DNA of 64,000 nt, taken from NCBI RefSeq assembly GCF_048771995.1, contig NC_133032.1, positions 22,855,501 through 22,919,500 on the forward strand, written 5' to 3'. Shown one piece after another: positions 23,659-36,500 of the stretch. The notes below the pieces were generated by a model. The model made no database searches, was not told where the DNA came from, and saw nothing but the letters and a program-made list of their open reading frames with translations. How positions within the stretch are numbered: the first letter of the stretch is position 1; every line of letters begins with the position of its first letter. The translations under genes and the position numbers were made by a program. Source of the stretch: Taeniopygia guttata (lineage: Eukaryota > Chordata > Aves > Passeriformes > Estrildidae).

Positions 23659-24186
23659 ACTATTAATTGACTGTACTGAAGCAGAAGGCTGTTTGCCATG
23701 TAAAGTGGGTCTCCAGCCAATTAGATTCTCAGGTCCCTCAACAAGTACCCACATAAAAGTCAAGAATTCATCTTTGCTAAAGGTAGTTGCTGACAATGCC
23801 TGACATTCTGCAGCTATTCTTAAACGACCCCATAGTGAAAGTCTGATACTGCACAAAGAAGCTTCTCAAACCACATCCACAACATGCACATCAGTGCTCA
23901 GCAAGTCCCAGGCTCCCTGTGGAAGGCAGAATGCTGCAATGGGCCACTGAGCCAATTGCCATTCCAAGCTCTAGGGAGTAAGAAGCCTATGAACAACTGT
24001 GCAGTGAAGCTGAAAAGGACTCCACTTTTTCTTGTGGCACTATCTCAGCCACCTTCTTCTGCATCCAGTAAAGCAAGAGAACAGAGCAGTGTTGCTGTTG
24101 AAATTCCTACAGTGCTAAACAAGAAAGAACCAGCTGTATTTGCAGAAAGTATTACGCTTAAGATAAAGTGGATGGGTAATGTTTGA
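23659..24186 (+). pseudogene. KCTD18: KCTD18 relic last exon
   Basis: Acceptor TTTATAG, then [20 protein letters not shown] and [17 protein letters not shown] (human VRFLGPSTSTQIKVKNS), stopped by TGA at 23801-23803. A later stretch, [18 protein letters not shown] onward, resembles human VIKLKRTPLCATAPQPT but is in a different frame and ends at TGA 24184-24186. Confidence 0.8.
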
Positions 24187-27100
24187 CTCAGTCTGGTAGA
24201 CTGGACAGCTCTACATTATATGGTTGAAGAAGAGATCATTATTTCATGTGATCCTTTATTCAAGATTAGGTAGAAAATGGTGATGAAAAAGATAATGAAA
24301 AGCACAGGAAGAAACTGTTTTAAGTGAGCACTGAAATGTGTTTTTTGCTTTATTTCTAGAAATTTTTAGATGTTGGGAAGGGAGGAAGAAAAATGGATTT
24401 AAAAAATCACTCAAGCACATGCAGCTTAACATTCCAGTAACTCTCATTTGTATTTCTGCTGTGCTGTACTGTAAAGTGAGTACTTGGCACAGCATAAGTT
24501 GATCTCTTTATCAACTTTAACTACAATGAACCTCAATTTGTACCTTTAAGCACAGGGGAAGAATAGAAAAAAGCAAGTAGCTTTTATTAGACAGAAGTCT
24601 GCCACAAACGTACAACATACACATGCTGCAGAGACACGGGAAATTGAATGCACTTACTGGCACTTCTGGTGAGGGTAAATCACCATTTTTGCTCTTACAA
24701 GCATTACAAGGGATCACCTGTGCTTGTACACTGAGAGAAAATTCAGAAATACAGGAAGGGAAGAAGTGTGCTGTGTGAGTAACAAGGCTGCTCTCTCTGG
24801 AGAGACATACATTTACAGACACACACAATACTGCGGTGCAGTCTGCCACTGGGGCAAGGCTGGTCCAGCTGTGGCATTTTGTGTCACACCGCTAGGGGAT
24901 GGCTTTTCTAGGGCTGCAGGCTCTGAGTTACACCTGGCTTCCATGTCCTTCTGCAGGTCCTTTCAGATCAGGAGGGCACAACCTCAATTTTTGTGCAGCA
25001 AAGCACAGAAGTTGAGGTCAAAGTGCCATGGTTTAATGAAAAAGTCTCCCTCCTTCCCTCTGGGCAGGCTGGAGGAGACATTCTTGTAGCAGGGCAAATT
25101 TTGAGTAATGATACCGAAACAAAGAGCTGCTGTATGTTCCTATCAGCAGAGGAAAGGCAAGTTTGGATCGTTGATTTTCAAGAGCCCTTTAGCTGTCTAA
25201 ATTAGAGAACAAAACCTGGCTTTGTTTTGTACCCTTGCTTAAGAGTTGGGTGCCAGGTTTTTTTCTGCTGTTTTTGTGACTACTTTTGCTTCCCCAGCAC
25301 AGTAAATACAGTTGTTTTTGAACACTGAGAACATTGCCAAGAAGCAAGTTCTTAAAATTCCTGAGACTATTAAAATTACAGAAGGGTTCTTTAAAGGTTT
25401 TATTTGCTAGATCATTTAAAGCCATAACATTTTCAGATTTTTCTCCCAACCATCAGGACTTGAAACATAATTTGCACAATTAAAAAGCCCCAAATTTTCA
25501 TGTACTAACATGTTTTTAATGAGACATTTTGTCATGAACAGTAGTCACTATAAAGGTGTAGAACACTATAATTTTCTGCTATTGGTGTGTATATGGAAGA
25601 CCACCTGACCTTTAGATTATTTAAGCTAGTGTTTTTTCTTTAAAAATAAACCTGAAGGTCAACAATCCCGTATCTCAACAAAAAAGCTTCACTGAACAAA
25701 GGACAAAGCAGAAATTATGCAAGGATACTAGTATAATGTACTCTAATATTCTTTGAACATGCAATTCATTGAGACTAAGTTTGTGAAATTTGTTTTTCAT
25801 AATAATCTGACTGAAAAACAGTTTTTAATGCTTCTGTGTGATTTTTACTTCACTATTTATTCAACGGATGAGCACTTTACCATGAACCTTAAAATCTTTT
25901 TACAAGGCTGTCTAAAGCTGATTTCTTTCAACCTTTGAATTTAGAAAGCTTCTATAATAATGGAATCAGAGAATATAATTTAAGTGAGAAAAGACATACA
26001 ATAAAAAGCTTTGAGAATATTCCTACAGAACTTTATGAGTTTGTACTACCTCAGTGTTTACTTACAATTATTTTGGTAGCAAAGTATTTTTTGAGTAACA
26101 TTTGTGTCATTTGCATTACAGCAGCATTAATGAGTCTTCTCTTTGTTGTGGACATACTAGCTTGTGGTTGAAAGAACCAAAAACAACCCCCTTGAATTTC
26201 AGTAGATTAAATGAGAAAGTAGCTATGGTGAAGAAGGCAAAGAAAGAAGGACTTGATTTTATTTATTTATTTTCAATTGGATGGGGTGCAAACATGGCCT
26301 TTTAACTTATCTAATTAGGCACTTCCAGCATGTTTTTTATATCATAGAATCTTATTGATTTTTGATTAACTGCTAAGAGTGATATTGAAGCATTTTATGA
26401 TAGATGGGTAGCACTAACCTTCCTGGTGACTGGAACAAGATGCACTGTCAAGTGGTGTCACAATGGTTCACTTTAAATCTTTGTAAAATTATAAATCATT
26501 ATAGCAGAGATCATTAAAAAAAAAAACAAAAAAAACCAAACCAAACAAACCAACACATGTTCAGCAAGTTATTAGAATTCCAGAATCAGTGGGTTTTTCT
26601 TTAAAGGAGACATTTTCGAGCACATTAAGTGTTGGGGTTTTTATATTTTCTTCTTTCCCACACATGGTTAACTAATGTAAGTTTTTCAAAGAGCTTGATT
26701 GCATTAAGTTACCTTCACATTTTAGTTTTGCAGCTGTGTTTGTGGATCTTTATTTTGCTGGGTTCTGCCCTTATTCTGAATTTAATCTTACATGAAAGAT
26801 AGATTCAACCTGCTTTAAAATATTGCCCCTTTAAGATGTACTTCCACTTCTGGAAGAGCACAAAGTGCAGTGGGAATTCCATGTTTGTGTTTGAGTGAGG
26901 TCAGACAGCTGTTTTTCCTTTGCTAACTGAGGGGACTTTTTATAAAAGAGGACTGGCCTGGAAGGGAAGCCTTACCCTGCCATAAATTCCTTCACTGCCC
27001 CTCAACAAGTCCCTTAAAAGGAGAATTGCAAGTCGTTCTCTCTGTAATGAGAAGATAAAAACAGAGTTCTGTTGAACATGGGCCCAAGAGCTTTTAGCTA

Positions 27101-27598
27101 CTTGGTAACTACCATGAAGAGTAAAACACTCCTAGAAACTGGTAGATATAAATCCAAGAATACAGACACACATGAAATGAAAGATGAAGATTCTGACAGA
27201 GTATCAGAGCACAGCCACATAATGTGGTTAAAATGTACATTGGAATAACCTTCCCAAACAAGTACAGATACTAGACAAAACAGCTAAAACTGCAGCATTC
27301 CCACAAGCTGCCCTCTCCTCAGACTAACCAAAACCATATACAGCTCTTTAACAAAAAAGATGCCTTTACATCATCAGAGAAAAGAGAAATGCCATCTCTC
27401 ACCTGTTAGTCCTGGATCTGTCACATACTGAGCCTCCAGTACATCAAAGCTTGGCTGGTACTGAAGAGCACAAGGAGGTCCTGTTGTGCTGAGTTATGTT
27501 ACAGATTTTAGTTATCTGCAGAAGGTCACTTGTGAGAAACTAACTTAAGGAATAAAGTAATTTTCAATAATGCAATAATCAAATGTAGCAGCTATAAG
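24187..27598. other. Spacer downstream of the KCTD18 relic
   Basis: Mostly AT-rich. An open plus-strand stretch at about 24945-25204 (SDQEGTTSIFVQQSTEVEVK, then PWFNEKVSLLPSGQAGGDIL) looks protein-like and could be a further KCTD18-linked exon, another relic or chance; I do not recognise it. An A-rich run with AACCAAACC units sits at 26517-26555. Nothing else is recognised. Confidence 0.4.
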
Positions 27599-27602
27599 GA
27601 AG

Positions 27603-28242
27603 TGTCATGTGTAGTAGATATAATTCGCGCCATTTCTAATATGATATATGTGATATTGAATATTTGTTAGAGTATACATATTTGTATTAGGATTCCCCCC
27701 CACCCTCACAGGCGCAGGTGAGACTGGGTGTAGATTGGAAACTGATTTACAAGTAAGAAGGTACGGCTGGCCAGGAGATGGGCCATGTCTGGGGAGATAC
27801 AGAAACCCCAGGTGCTGATCGTTCGCGTGAAGGACCCGAGATGGATATCATGGAAATCCTCAGGCAGATACATGTGAATACAGCGTTCCTGAATTCCCGT
27901 AAATTTCATCAAGGATTCAACAAACTCCGGACAGTGATTTGTTCTCCCTCATCACCAAAAAGGAAAATCTTATTAACATATAGACTCTGAATAGAAGAAA
28001 AGACTGATTGCTGAAATCTTGGCCTCAGGCAGAATTTTCCCTATAAAAACCACTTGTGCCAGGATAGAAGTGTGTGGGCATGGAGGAAAACCTCTGATGA
28101 GGCTGACTCCTTGTTGCACACCCAGGGCTGACCCTGGGCTCGGCTCTGTTCTTTCCTTGTGGCTGGCTAGATAGAATTTGATTGCAAAATAAATATTTTC
28201 TTTTTCATACTAATTTGGCTGGACAAATTTTCATTTATAACA
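27603..28242 (+). mobile_element. Solo LTR of an endogenous retrovirus (ERV1-like by target duplication)
   Basis: A 640-bp element starting TGTCATG and ending TTATAACA, flanked on both sides by the 4-bp direct repeat GAAG (27599-27602 and 28243-28246). It contains a TATA-like CTATAAAA at 28041 and an AATAAA poly(A) signal at 28188-28193, in the order expected of a U3-R-U5 unit. No internal retroviral sequence adjoins it, so it is a solo LTR left by recombination, a fossil. A 4-bp duplication fits class I (gamma-like) retroviruses. It is fairly well preserved at its ends; age not estimated without a family consensus. Confidence 0.75.
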
Positions 28243-28246
28243 GAAG

Positions 28247-29275
28247 GAATAAATGTTATTACAGGTAGGTTCGATTTTCTTTTTTTAGGAAGAATTACAA
28301 GAAGAGACACATTTCAGAACTTATATAAGGGTAATATAAGAAGTTCCTGTGTAATATCTGCATGGAATTTGTAATTAAATCTCTTAGAGTGAGGTTACGG
28401 TGAAATTGTAAGGCAGCAGATAATTTTGAAAATCTATCTATCTGATGGGTATGCATAACAGAGATTCTGAAATTTCAGTTCCATCTACTCCAAAACATTC
28501 AGCTTAACAGTGTGATAAAGTAATTAACTAGGATAATAGCAGTGCTTGCAGTGCTAAGAAAGCCAATGTCTACCTACATGTTTATTTTTCTTTCACTTGA
28601 ATTGCCACTCCTCCAGATGACGATGAGTTACTGGTCTTTTAAAAACAGGTTTAACCAATATTCACATGTGGGACACTGTATACACATATAAAGAAAAATC
28701 AAAATATGAGAATGCACTTTGCTCTTCCCTTGGAGATTATTTTTCAAGGGCCCCAGGGTGGAGTAATCCAGTCAGTACTAAGGAAGTGTACACTCAAGAG
28801 AACAGAAATTAGGCAGAGCAAATTGGTAAAAAGCAATAGTGAACAATCACCTAGGTGCAAACTTTTAAAGCCACTCAAGTGTCCTCCTGCTCTTACTGAG
28901 CTTGACAGGAGGTCAGTCTCACTGACCTTTACACCTTTCAGATTCTGACACTTAGGCCAACAGGTCACTTGACGCCAGCTCTGGATTCTGACATCTTACT
29001 ACATTAAACAGTAACTTACTGTAAAATGTGCTCAGCATGGAGGTGGCTCTCATGGCAAGGCTGTTTTGTGTGCTGTGGCATTAGAATCGAGCTAGAAGCA
29101 AAAGCCTAGTCCAGTCCAAACTCAGCTGAAAGCTTCCCACTGCTACCAGTTCCACTGCGCAAATACAATTTGAGTAAGAGCACAAGGTTACGCACTGCAA
29201 AGCAGCAAACACCAGAGTATTTTAGAAAGAAGATTTTAATTATTTGGAAGAAACAGGTTTTCTGAAATACAGACT
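28247..29275. other. Spacer before the SPATS2L 3' end
   Basis: AT-rich, no gene or repeat recognised; the minus-strand poly(A) end of SPATS2L follows. Confidence 0.4.
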
Positions 29276-29279
29276 CAGA

Positions 29280-30158
29280 ACATAAAGACTAAGTAATTTA
29301 TTAGTCATAGCTCTTGTTATGGACAGATGGTTCCTACAGCAAAAATATAGAAAAATAATTTGAATTCAAGTCTAGAAGACCTGCAACTTTTCGTATGCAA
29401 AAAATAAATCCAACTAGTCATAGAAAAGTGGCTGATAAGGATGGAGAACAGGGCTGTGCATCTGAATAGCTGTTACTATATACATTCCAAACTTAAATGA
29501 ACATATTTTCTCAGCCTCATAAAAATAGTTTGTCCATGAAAAATAACAATATGTAATACATTTAATACAATTTATACTTGAATTTAAAGATCTCAGATTA
29601 TGGAATAATAAGCTAAAATCAAATGAACTGCTTTTTCAACTCTTCTTGTATAGAACAATACTCTCTGTGAATATAGTGTGCATGCATGTACGTGTATACA
29701 CGCACAGAAACAAAGAGGTGTATAGAGATTTGCTGAAAAATTCTACAAGATTATTTGATTTCATTGCATACAGACTTCCTGGGATCCTTCAAACACAGGC
29801 TGTTCTATGAAATAATAATGTTGACTGATATAACCACATATCTACAATAGGTTTTTGCTATTATGAATTTATTTACCAGTTTATCTTTCCAATCTAGATT
29901 TCGTTTTTCTAAGAAGTAAATGCTGCTTTGGTTAAGATTCCATACAGTCATGACAAAATAAATGTGAACATATTGGGGAAAGCCTTGAAAGTATGATTTA
30001 ATTTTGATAATTAGTAAGTAATAAAGATACCAACAGGTTTTAAGCAGCAAAAGATTTAAAAGACTATATTCTGACTTATTTTCTTCACCAACAAGCTTTT
30101 TGAGCAACAAACTAAAATCAAGAGATTGAATTTCCCTGCCAGCCATCACTGCGACATT
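29280..30158 (-). other. SPATS2L: SPATS2L 3' UTR
   Basis: From the TAA at 30159-30161 the transcript would run about 860 bases to an AATAAA on the minus strand (reverse complement at 29297-29302). Other poly(A)-like hexamers occur closer to the stop, so the end is tentative. Confidence 0.4.
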
Positions 30159-30554
30159 TTAAGCCACCAAAGTCACAGCTGGCACTGAAAGAACAGTGGC
30201 ATCAGCAGAGACCTCCATCCTTGCAGGACACAAATTGCATTGTGACACCCTGCCAACGCTGCCTTGGAAAGACCTGTGCTCTGCGGTGTCCGGTGTGTGA
30301 TGCTTCCGTCGGGACTTCTCTGAATGCGTCGGATTCTCTGTGGTCCTTGCAGTTGTAGACGGCTCTTGATTTTTCACAGCTCCTTTATTTTTAGATCGAA
30401 AGCTGTTGTGCTGCTGTCTTCTGTGTTCAGACTTGGAACCACTCTTGGTATTTTGATCTGCCTCATTACTGGCACCTTGTGACTTATGAGATCCATTGAG
30501 CCGCATGTTTTGGTGCTGTGGGTTGAATCTCCGTCTCTGGTTAGAAGGCCCATT
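30159..30554 (-). CDS. SPATS2L: SPATS2L last coding exon
   Basis: NGPSNQRRRFNPQHQNMRLN to the conserved GSVGRVSQCNLCPARMEVSA and VPAVTLVA, stop TAA. Arg/Asn/Gln/Lys-rich; likely the RNA-associating tail (inference). Confidence 0.93.
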   Translation of the reverse strand, partial: NGPSNQRRRFNPQHQNMRLNGSHKSQGASNEADQNTKSGSKSEHRRQQHNSFRSKNKGAVKNQEPSTTARTTENPTHSEKSRRKHHTPDTAEHRSFQGSVGRVSQCNLCPARMEVSADATVLSVPAVTLVA

Positions 30555-33500
30555 CTACCCAGAAAGAAATCAGGTAACTGTTAGATTGTCTGAATCCTTC
30601 CAACAGGCCAAGAAACACAGCAGTCAAAATTAACAGTGTTACTCTTAGGAGGGAATAGGAGAGGGAAAACACTAAGAAGTTTTGATTGTTACCAGAGTCT
30701 CTTTATAATACCTATACCCAGAACTACGAGTACCATACTACATCTGAGTAGCCTGGAGCTACAGATGGCAGGTTCATCACTGATGCCAAATTAAAATCTG
30801 CCATGATTCAAGAGAATACAGAAAAGGGGATGAAATTCTAGACATCTCAACAGCAGTTGTTGAGAGAAGGGACCTGCAGGTTCTGGTCAAGAGAAGTTAA
30901 ACATGAGTGAGCAGTGCCCTGGGAGCCAGGAAGGCCATGTGTGTCCTGCGGGGCATCAGGCACAGCATCTCCAGCTGGGCAAGGGAGGAGATTGTCCTGC
31001 TCCGCTCTGAGGCGGCCTCACCTCGTGTGCTGGGGGCAGTTTTGGGTGCCATGATAAGGAAAGACATGAAACTATTAGAAAGTGTCCAAAGGAGAGTCAT
31101 GAAGATAGTGAAGGACCTTGAGGAGAAGCCGTGTGAGGAGTGGCTGAGGTCACTTGTTCTGATCAGCCTGGAGGAGACCTCACTGCAGTCACAACTTCCT
31201 TGTGAGGGGAAGAAGAGGGGCAGGCACTGATCTCTTCCTTCTGGTGACCAGTGACAGGAACAGAGGGAATAGCCTGAAGTTGGGTCAGGGGAGGTTTAGG
31301 TTGTGTATCAGAGAAAAGTTCTTTACCCATAGGGTGGCTGGGCACTGGAACAGGTTCCCCAGGGAAGTGGTCACAGCATCAACCCTGACAGAGCTCAAGA
31401 AATGGCTGGACATTGCTCTGAGGTACATGGTGGGATTATTGGGGTGCCTTATGCAGGGCCAGGAGTGGGACTCAGGATACTCTGTGATTCTCTGAGCAGT
31501 TAAGAAGTACTGAAGAACTTAATACTGACTTATTCCAAAATCATGACTATTGCTTTCCTAGTAAAGCATTATACAAGTACTACAGTATGACTGCAGGAAG
31601 AACAGACAGTCACATGTAAATTGAAGTCAAGTGAAGAATCCTCATTGTGGAAGACATGTCAATTGTGAAATTTTGCTCAGAGGATACTTTGATTCTTAGT
31701 GGGAAGTGGCTGAATTACTTCTATTTGCATGCCTGACAGGACAGGTGATTCCATACATGCACTGATATTATGCACTGTGTTACATTTCCCTCCAGGCATC
31801 TATTTGAGCCTAAAATCCCTACTGGGACAAAATTCAGACCAACTTTAGTGGCAGCTCTACTTAAGAACAATAGTACAGGGACATTCTAAGGTGCTATTAC
31901 AACAAAATATAATTCATATATGTATCATATATATAAAATGCTACTAATATAGCACAATACTATAACCTGTACTACAGAGTTTCTGAAATAATATGCTTTT
32001 AAACCTGGCAGGATTCTACTTTCAAAGGGTATGTAATAATTGTGCTTTGACAGCACATCAGCTGACTATTTGTCAAGGACTAAATGTTTCACCTCCATAG
32101 CAGTTAGCTATAATGGAGGAGTTTTTTCTTTCACTTTATTACTGCCACTAGACACTTCTAAACAGACAACTGTCCTTACTCATATGGTATTTCTACTTTG
32201 TATGTTCATACTGATTTAAAATTAAGCTGGAAAATACATGCTTACTATCCTCAAAAATTATTAATTAAATATAAACCACAAACCAGTATTTTTGTATTAA
32301 CAACTTTCAATGCTGTATTTTTCTGGAAGTTTTGAAGTAATTTAGTTCAGTTCATGACTGATTTGACATCTTACATGCTTATTTGTTGGGACTCCTTGAG
32401 AAGAAGATTCTGTAGGATTGGAAGAAGGATAACTTTGTACTTTACTGCTGGCTGTTTTATCAGAGTTCTTGGCATTACTAGAGGACTTTCGGTTGTGCGT
32501 ATTTTGCTTGCCAGCTGTTGCATGCGAGGTCATTGAAGAGAGCAGTAAACTACATGGTGTTCTTGAGGAATAGCTGTTCTTTGGATGAGAAACTGTAAGA
32601 AAAGGTATTATGTGTTATCAGTTAAATGATCAACATCTAAACTGTATTCTTGCTTACAGTTAATTTTGGAAGCATTGTTTCAGTCTCACTTTAAATAATG
32701 AAGTAAGCTAACTTAATCTAACTATTGAAGTAACTTGGTTGAAGTCACTCCATGGTGTTCTACACCTGTAAGTCTGCCTCACTGCAAAGCACTTCTGGAG
32801 ATAAAAGAGCCAGTGTTAAAACTGGGGAGCCTGGCAGAAGGCCAGGCTTTTGGCATCCAAGAGAACTTTACTTATTCCTCTCTAAAGGAAATGGGTAAAA
32901 AAAGATTCTTCTGTATCATGGGTAGCTATAAAAACTGGAACTGAATGCAATGCACTAATCCACTTTATGCAGACCACAGCAGTCTGCACAATCAGGAACT
33001 GCTACTGCCCATCTCTGTATATTCCTACTCTCTACTTCTCAGTGTTTTGAGATCACCTAATTTATTAAGTACTGTCATGTTTGGATATGAAATGCACCCA
33101 AAATATCCTTGATTCCTCTCTGCATTTCTCCAAGCTGCCTTTGCGAAATGGCCCCCAAGCAGTCTTGAAGAGGATTCTGAGGCTAATGAAGTTCTTGATC
33201 TTAATTTGCTGCCCTGATTTTTCTGATTATGCAAATTTTCTGTTTCCTTCTGGTACAGATGACAAATTTGAGACTCCAGAGAGACACTTATTGTTTTTAT
33301 CTAAGAGGTATTTCTATGTTTTCCTGTCCACTTCTAGTACAGAGAAAGAAGATGAGGAATCATTTTAGTAACTAAGCATCATCTATTAGGTTTTCTGAGG
33401 ATCTTAGTCACTTACACCAACAGCTACTTCTCCCACTAGGTGTCCTCTTCAGAAAAACAATACAATGATCTGCACATTGAACTGAATTTTCTCTCCTGAG

Positions 33501-36500
33501 TTCAGTGAGGCCAACCATCCCTGAATTCTATTAATTCTCTCTCATCTAAAACAGACTGCTGCACATGGAAGCCCATATAAAAACCCAGATGCTTGTCATA
33601 AAAATGTATTTTTAACAAAAAAGATGTACAAGGAAAGGATACTGGGCGTTCTGATATATATCAACCAATTATTTTTGTTTCTTCCTGTCCTTCATTTTGA
33701 GCATATGCTGTCTGTAAACTCCTCATGCTAGAACATTCCTTCCTTTGCACAAGTTCTGTGGGTTTGGTTATTGCTTTTGTTAAAGCCCTTAAGAGTGGCT
33801 GTTCTTAGCTACTGGCCTTGTATAATCTCTTGTTTGAGGGGTATTTGCAGCTTCTAGCAGGGCATGGGTCTCACTGAGAGATGATGCTAAGAGAAACATC
33901 TTTTGCACTGAAAAGCTCTTGTCAAAGACAGCAATCATCACAAGATGCTAAGGTCACTGAGGGCAGGTATGAGCAAAGTTCTTCAGACACTCAGTGCACT
34001 ATCAGTCATTTCTAGGATGACACTGCTCCCCTGCTAATAGCTGCTCTTCTAACTTCACTGACCTGATTTAAACAGGCCTGCATGAAACTATGCTTATGTA
34101 ATGCTTTACTGAAATGAGGTATAAATAATTAACTTGCAGAATTAACTGCAGCTGGAAGTTATTTAGGAAAGTAGTTCAGTGAGTTTTAAAAAATAGTCTC
34201 TGGTTGTATCAATAGCAGCTGTGGTATTATTAGTCAAGACAATCTTTATGGAATTTTCAATCTCTTCTTCTTCAGGGTATTAGATATGGTCTATGAGGTG
34301 ACTGTAAACAATTAGATGCATTACTAGGAAGTTTATGTCTTCCTCTGAAACATCCTGGGTTGGTTTCATTGAGAGACAGGATATGGGTTAGATGGAACTT
34401 CAAAGTGTTCTGCAAAAGCAATTCTTATGGTCTAATGAGTTAAACTGGTTATACCTCCAAGCAGTCAGTAGCTTGTATTGGCAGACTGTATAGTACTTTC
34501 CTCTGCTTCCTACTTTTAGGAACTACTTGAAAACATTTATTATTTTCCTTCTACCAAGATGCACTTGTTCAGCGTTGTTTTACCAGTTTTCCCCTGAATG
34601 GAATACCACAGGACACAGTAACATCCTGGGCAAAGCCTTATATAATTTACTTTGTTTTAGGGGGAAAAAAGCATGACAGAGATGAGAAATGGACTCCTAT
34701 TTTGCAACAGGGACATGATACTTGAAGCAAAAAATGTGAACCTGAATTTCCAAGCAGAAGGGCAGATGATTTAGAAACAGAAGCTTGGAGAAAAAGAGAC
34801 TTGCTGCTCTCTACAAGTACCTAAAAGGATGTTGTAGCAAGGTGGGATCAGTCTTTTCCAAATTTGGGACTCTAGATGGCTCCTGAAAAATCCAGTGAAT
34901 ACTGTTAAAAAGCTGGGGAGTTACTTCTTAGCAGGAGAGATCTGAATTGGTCTCATTACATTAAGCACAGAAGCTTCCAATTTACCATTTATTTATAAAT
35001 TACTGAATTTGTGTATTCCCTGGAGTTGGGATCCTGTTCAGATTGAAAATTCCAACTTATCTGAGTAATACCTCAAAATCTCTGACAAAGATGGTACTGT
35101 GTACCTGCAGATGGAGTGTTCAGCCCAGGCACAATGAGTCTTACATGTTGCAAACTGTAAAGTTGACTTGTGTGTGTTCAGCAGTCCTGCTGCATCCAGA
35201 GACAACACTCATATTGGGTTTGCTTCACACTCACACACTGGCACCACGTGTGCTGTCAGCTCTGCTGAACAGATATGTTCTGAGAAACTCAGTGAGAGGG
35301 ATCATCAGCACTTACTTTCTCCACAGAGCTGAATCTGGGTCTTCAGCTGCTCTGTATCACAGGAAAATCGGGCAGACCTGCCCAGCTCTTCATCATATTT
35401 CCGTTCACTCACAAAGTGCTGCAACAATAGACATGGTAACAGTGAGTCACATTCTGAGCAAAAGACTTCAAGGCCCAACAGATTCTTGACCCTGCCCTGT
35501 TCACAAGATCTCTGTGCAGAACCAAGTATTTTCCCATCCTCACTAAATTACACCTCACAGCCCAGTGATGGGTGGATCACTGTCACACTTGGGAAGTGGG
35601 TCATTTCAGGGGAGAATGTATGTTTGATCACTGAACCTGAAGCTATCAGGTTTACTTGCTGAGTCTAAATGATACACAAACAGCAAAACTCCCCAGTGTT
35701 ACACTTAGGAGAGGATAGCTTACACTTCTCTGATAGCATCTGTACACTGCTCAGAGGTGCTACAATGCTTTAAGAAGCTACACTTTCCCTATGGAAAACT
35801 ATTTAGCCCTTGGCCCATAGAATGTTAATGTGACAACTATTCCTTGGCATTTCTGCAAATAGCTAAAATACCCAAGCAGAAGTGAATGCCTGACCTTAAT
35901 TTCAGCCCTGAGTTCAGAGAGTTGTGCTTCAGCCATCTGACTGGCTAGGTCTGCCAGTCTCTTCAGCTCCTCTGCTTTCTTCTGCCGAGCAGTCAGGATT
36001 TCCACTGCCAAATACCAATAGTCAGTCATTAATTCTAGGAAGGTAAATCGCTCTGCAATTTATTAGTCTTTGGGAATTAACATGGTACATCCCATGTGAG
36101 ACAAACACATGGACCACTGACTTCAACTAGATTTGCAATATGATACTTTCACAGATTAAGTTGATCAGTGTAATTCACTGAACTGCCTGATTTTGAAAAA
36201 GATCTGAAAAGGGGATAGCTGTCAGAAAATCAAAGTTAAACCAATCCTCCAACATTCAGATTAACAGGGGCAAAGACATGTTGTTTTGAGTTTTTTAGTG
36301 CTTTATTTTGAAGCACAAAAATAGAGATTCTTCCAGAGACATAGAAAGAAGCATTACATTGAGTCACCAGCCTGTTTCTGAAGACATGCTGTATTTGATT
36401 TACACTGGGGAATTTAACTTCCTCTGAAAAAAAACCTGTTCATATACAGTTTATGTTAAAGTCACTGGCATCGCAGTTTTGCTTTTCATATGGAATATGC

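Larger units (their letters stand above)
20359..24186 (+). pseudogene. KCTD18: KCTD18 unitary pseudogene
   Basis: KCTD18 encodes a protein of about 426 residues in humans with an N-terminal BTB/T1 domain. Its order and intron structure are kept here in five pieces: 20359-20570, 21195-21371, 22414-22508, 22852-22954 and 23659-24186. Lesions: after MEEDKVEDVRDIL, TGA codons at 20398 and 20410 replace an Arg and a Gly of the BTB strand, and two bases are missing just after (near 20418). One base is missing at about 21233, where TGGGTC is expected and TGGTC is found. The acceptor at about 22851 reads CAA where CAG is expected. A TGA at 23801 interrupts the last exon, and the later KLKRTPL motif (24007) sits in another frame. 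Second-half BTB sequence was not found. The flanking SGO2 and SPATS2L frames are clean, so sequencing error is an unlikely cause. This is an in-place loss, since introns remain. Confidence 0.85.

Noticed and set aside
35043-35489. 148-codon plus-strand open frame
   Set aside because: Antisense shadow over a confident SPATS2L exon (35316-35418); no family resemblance.
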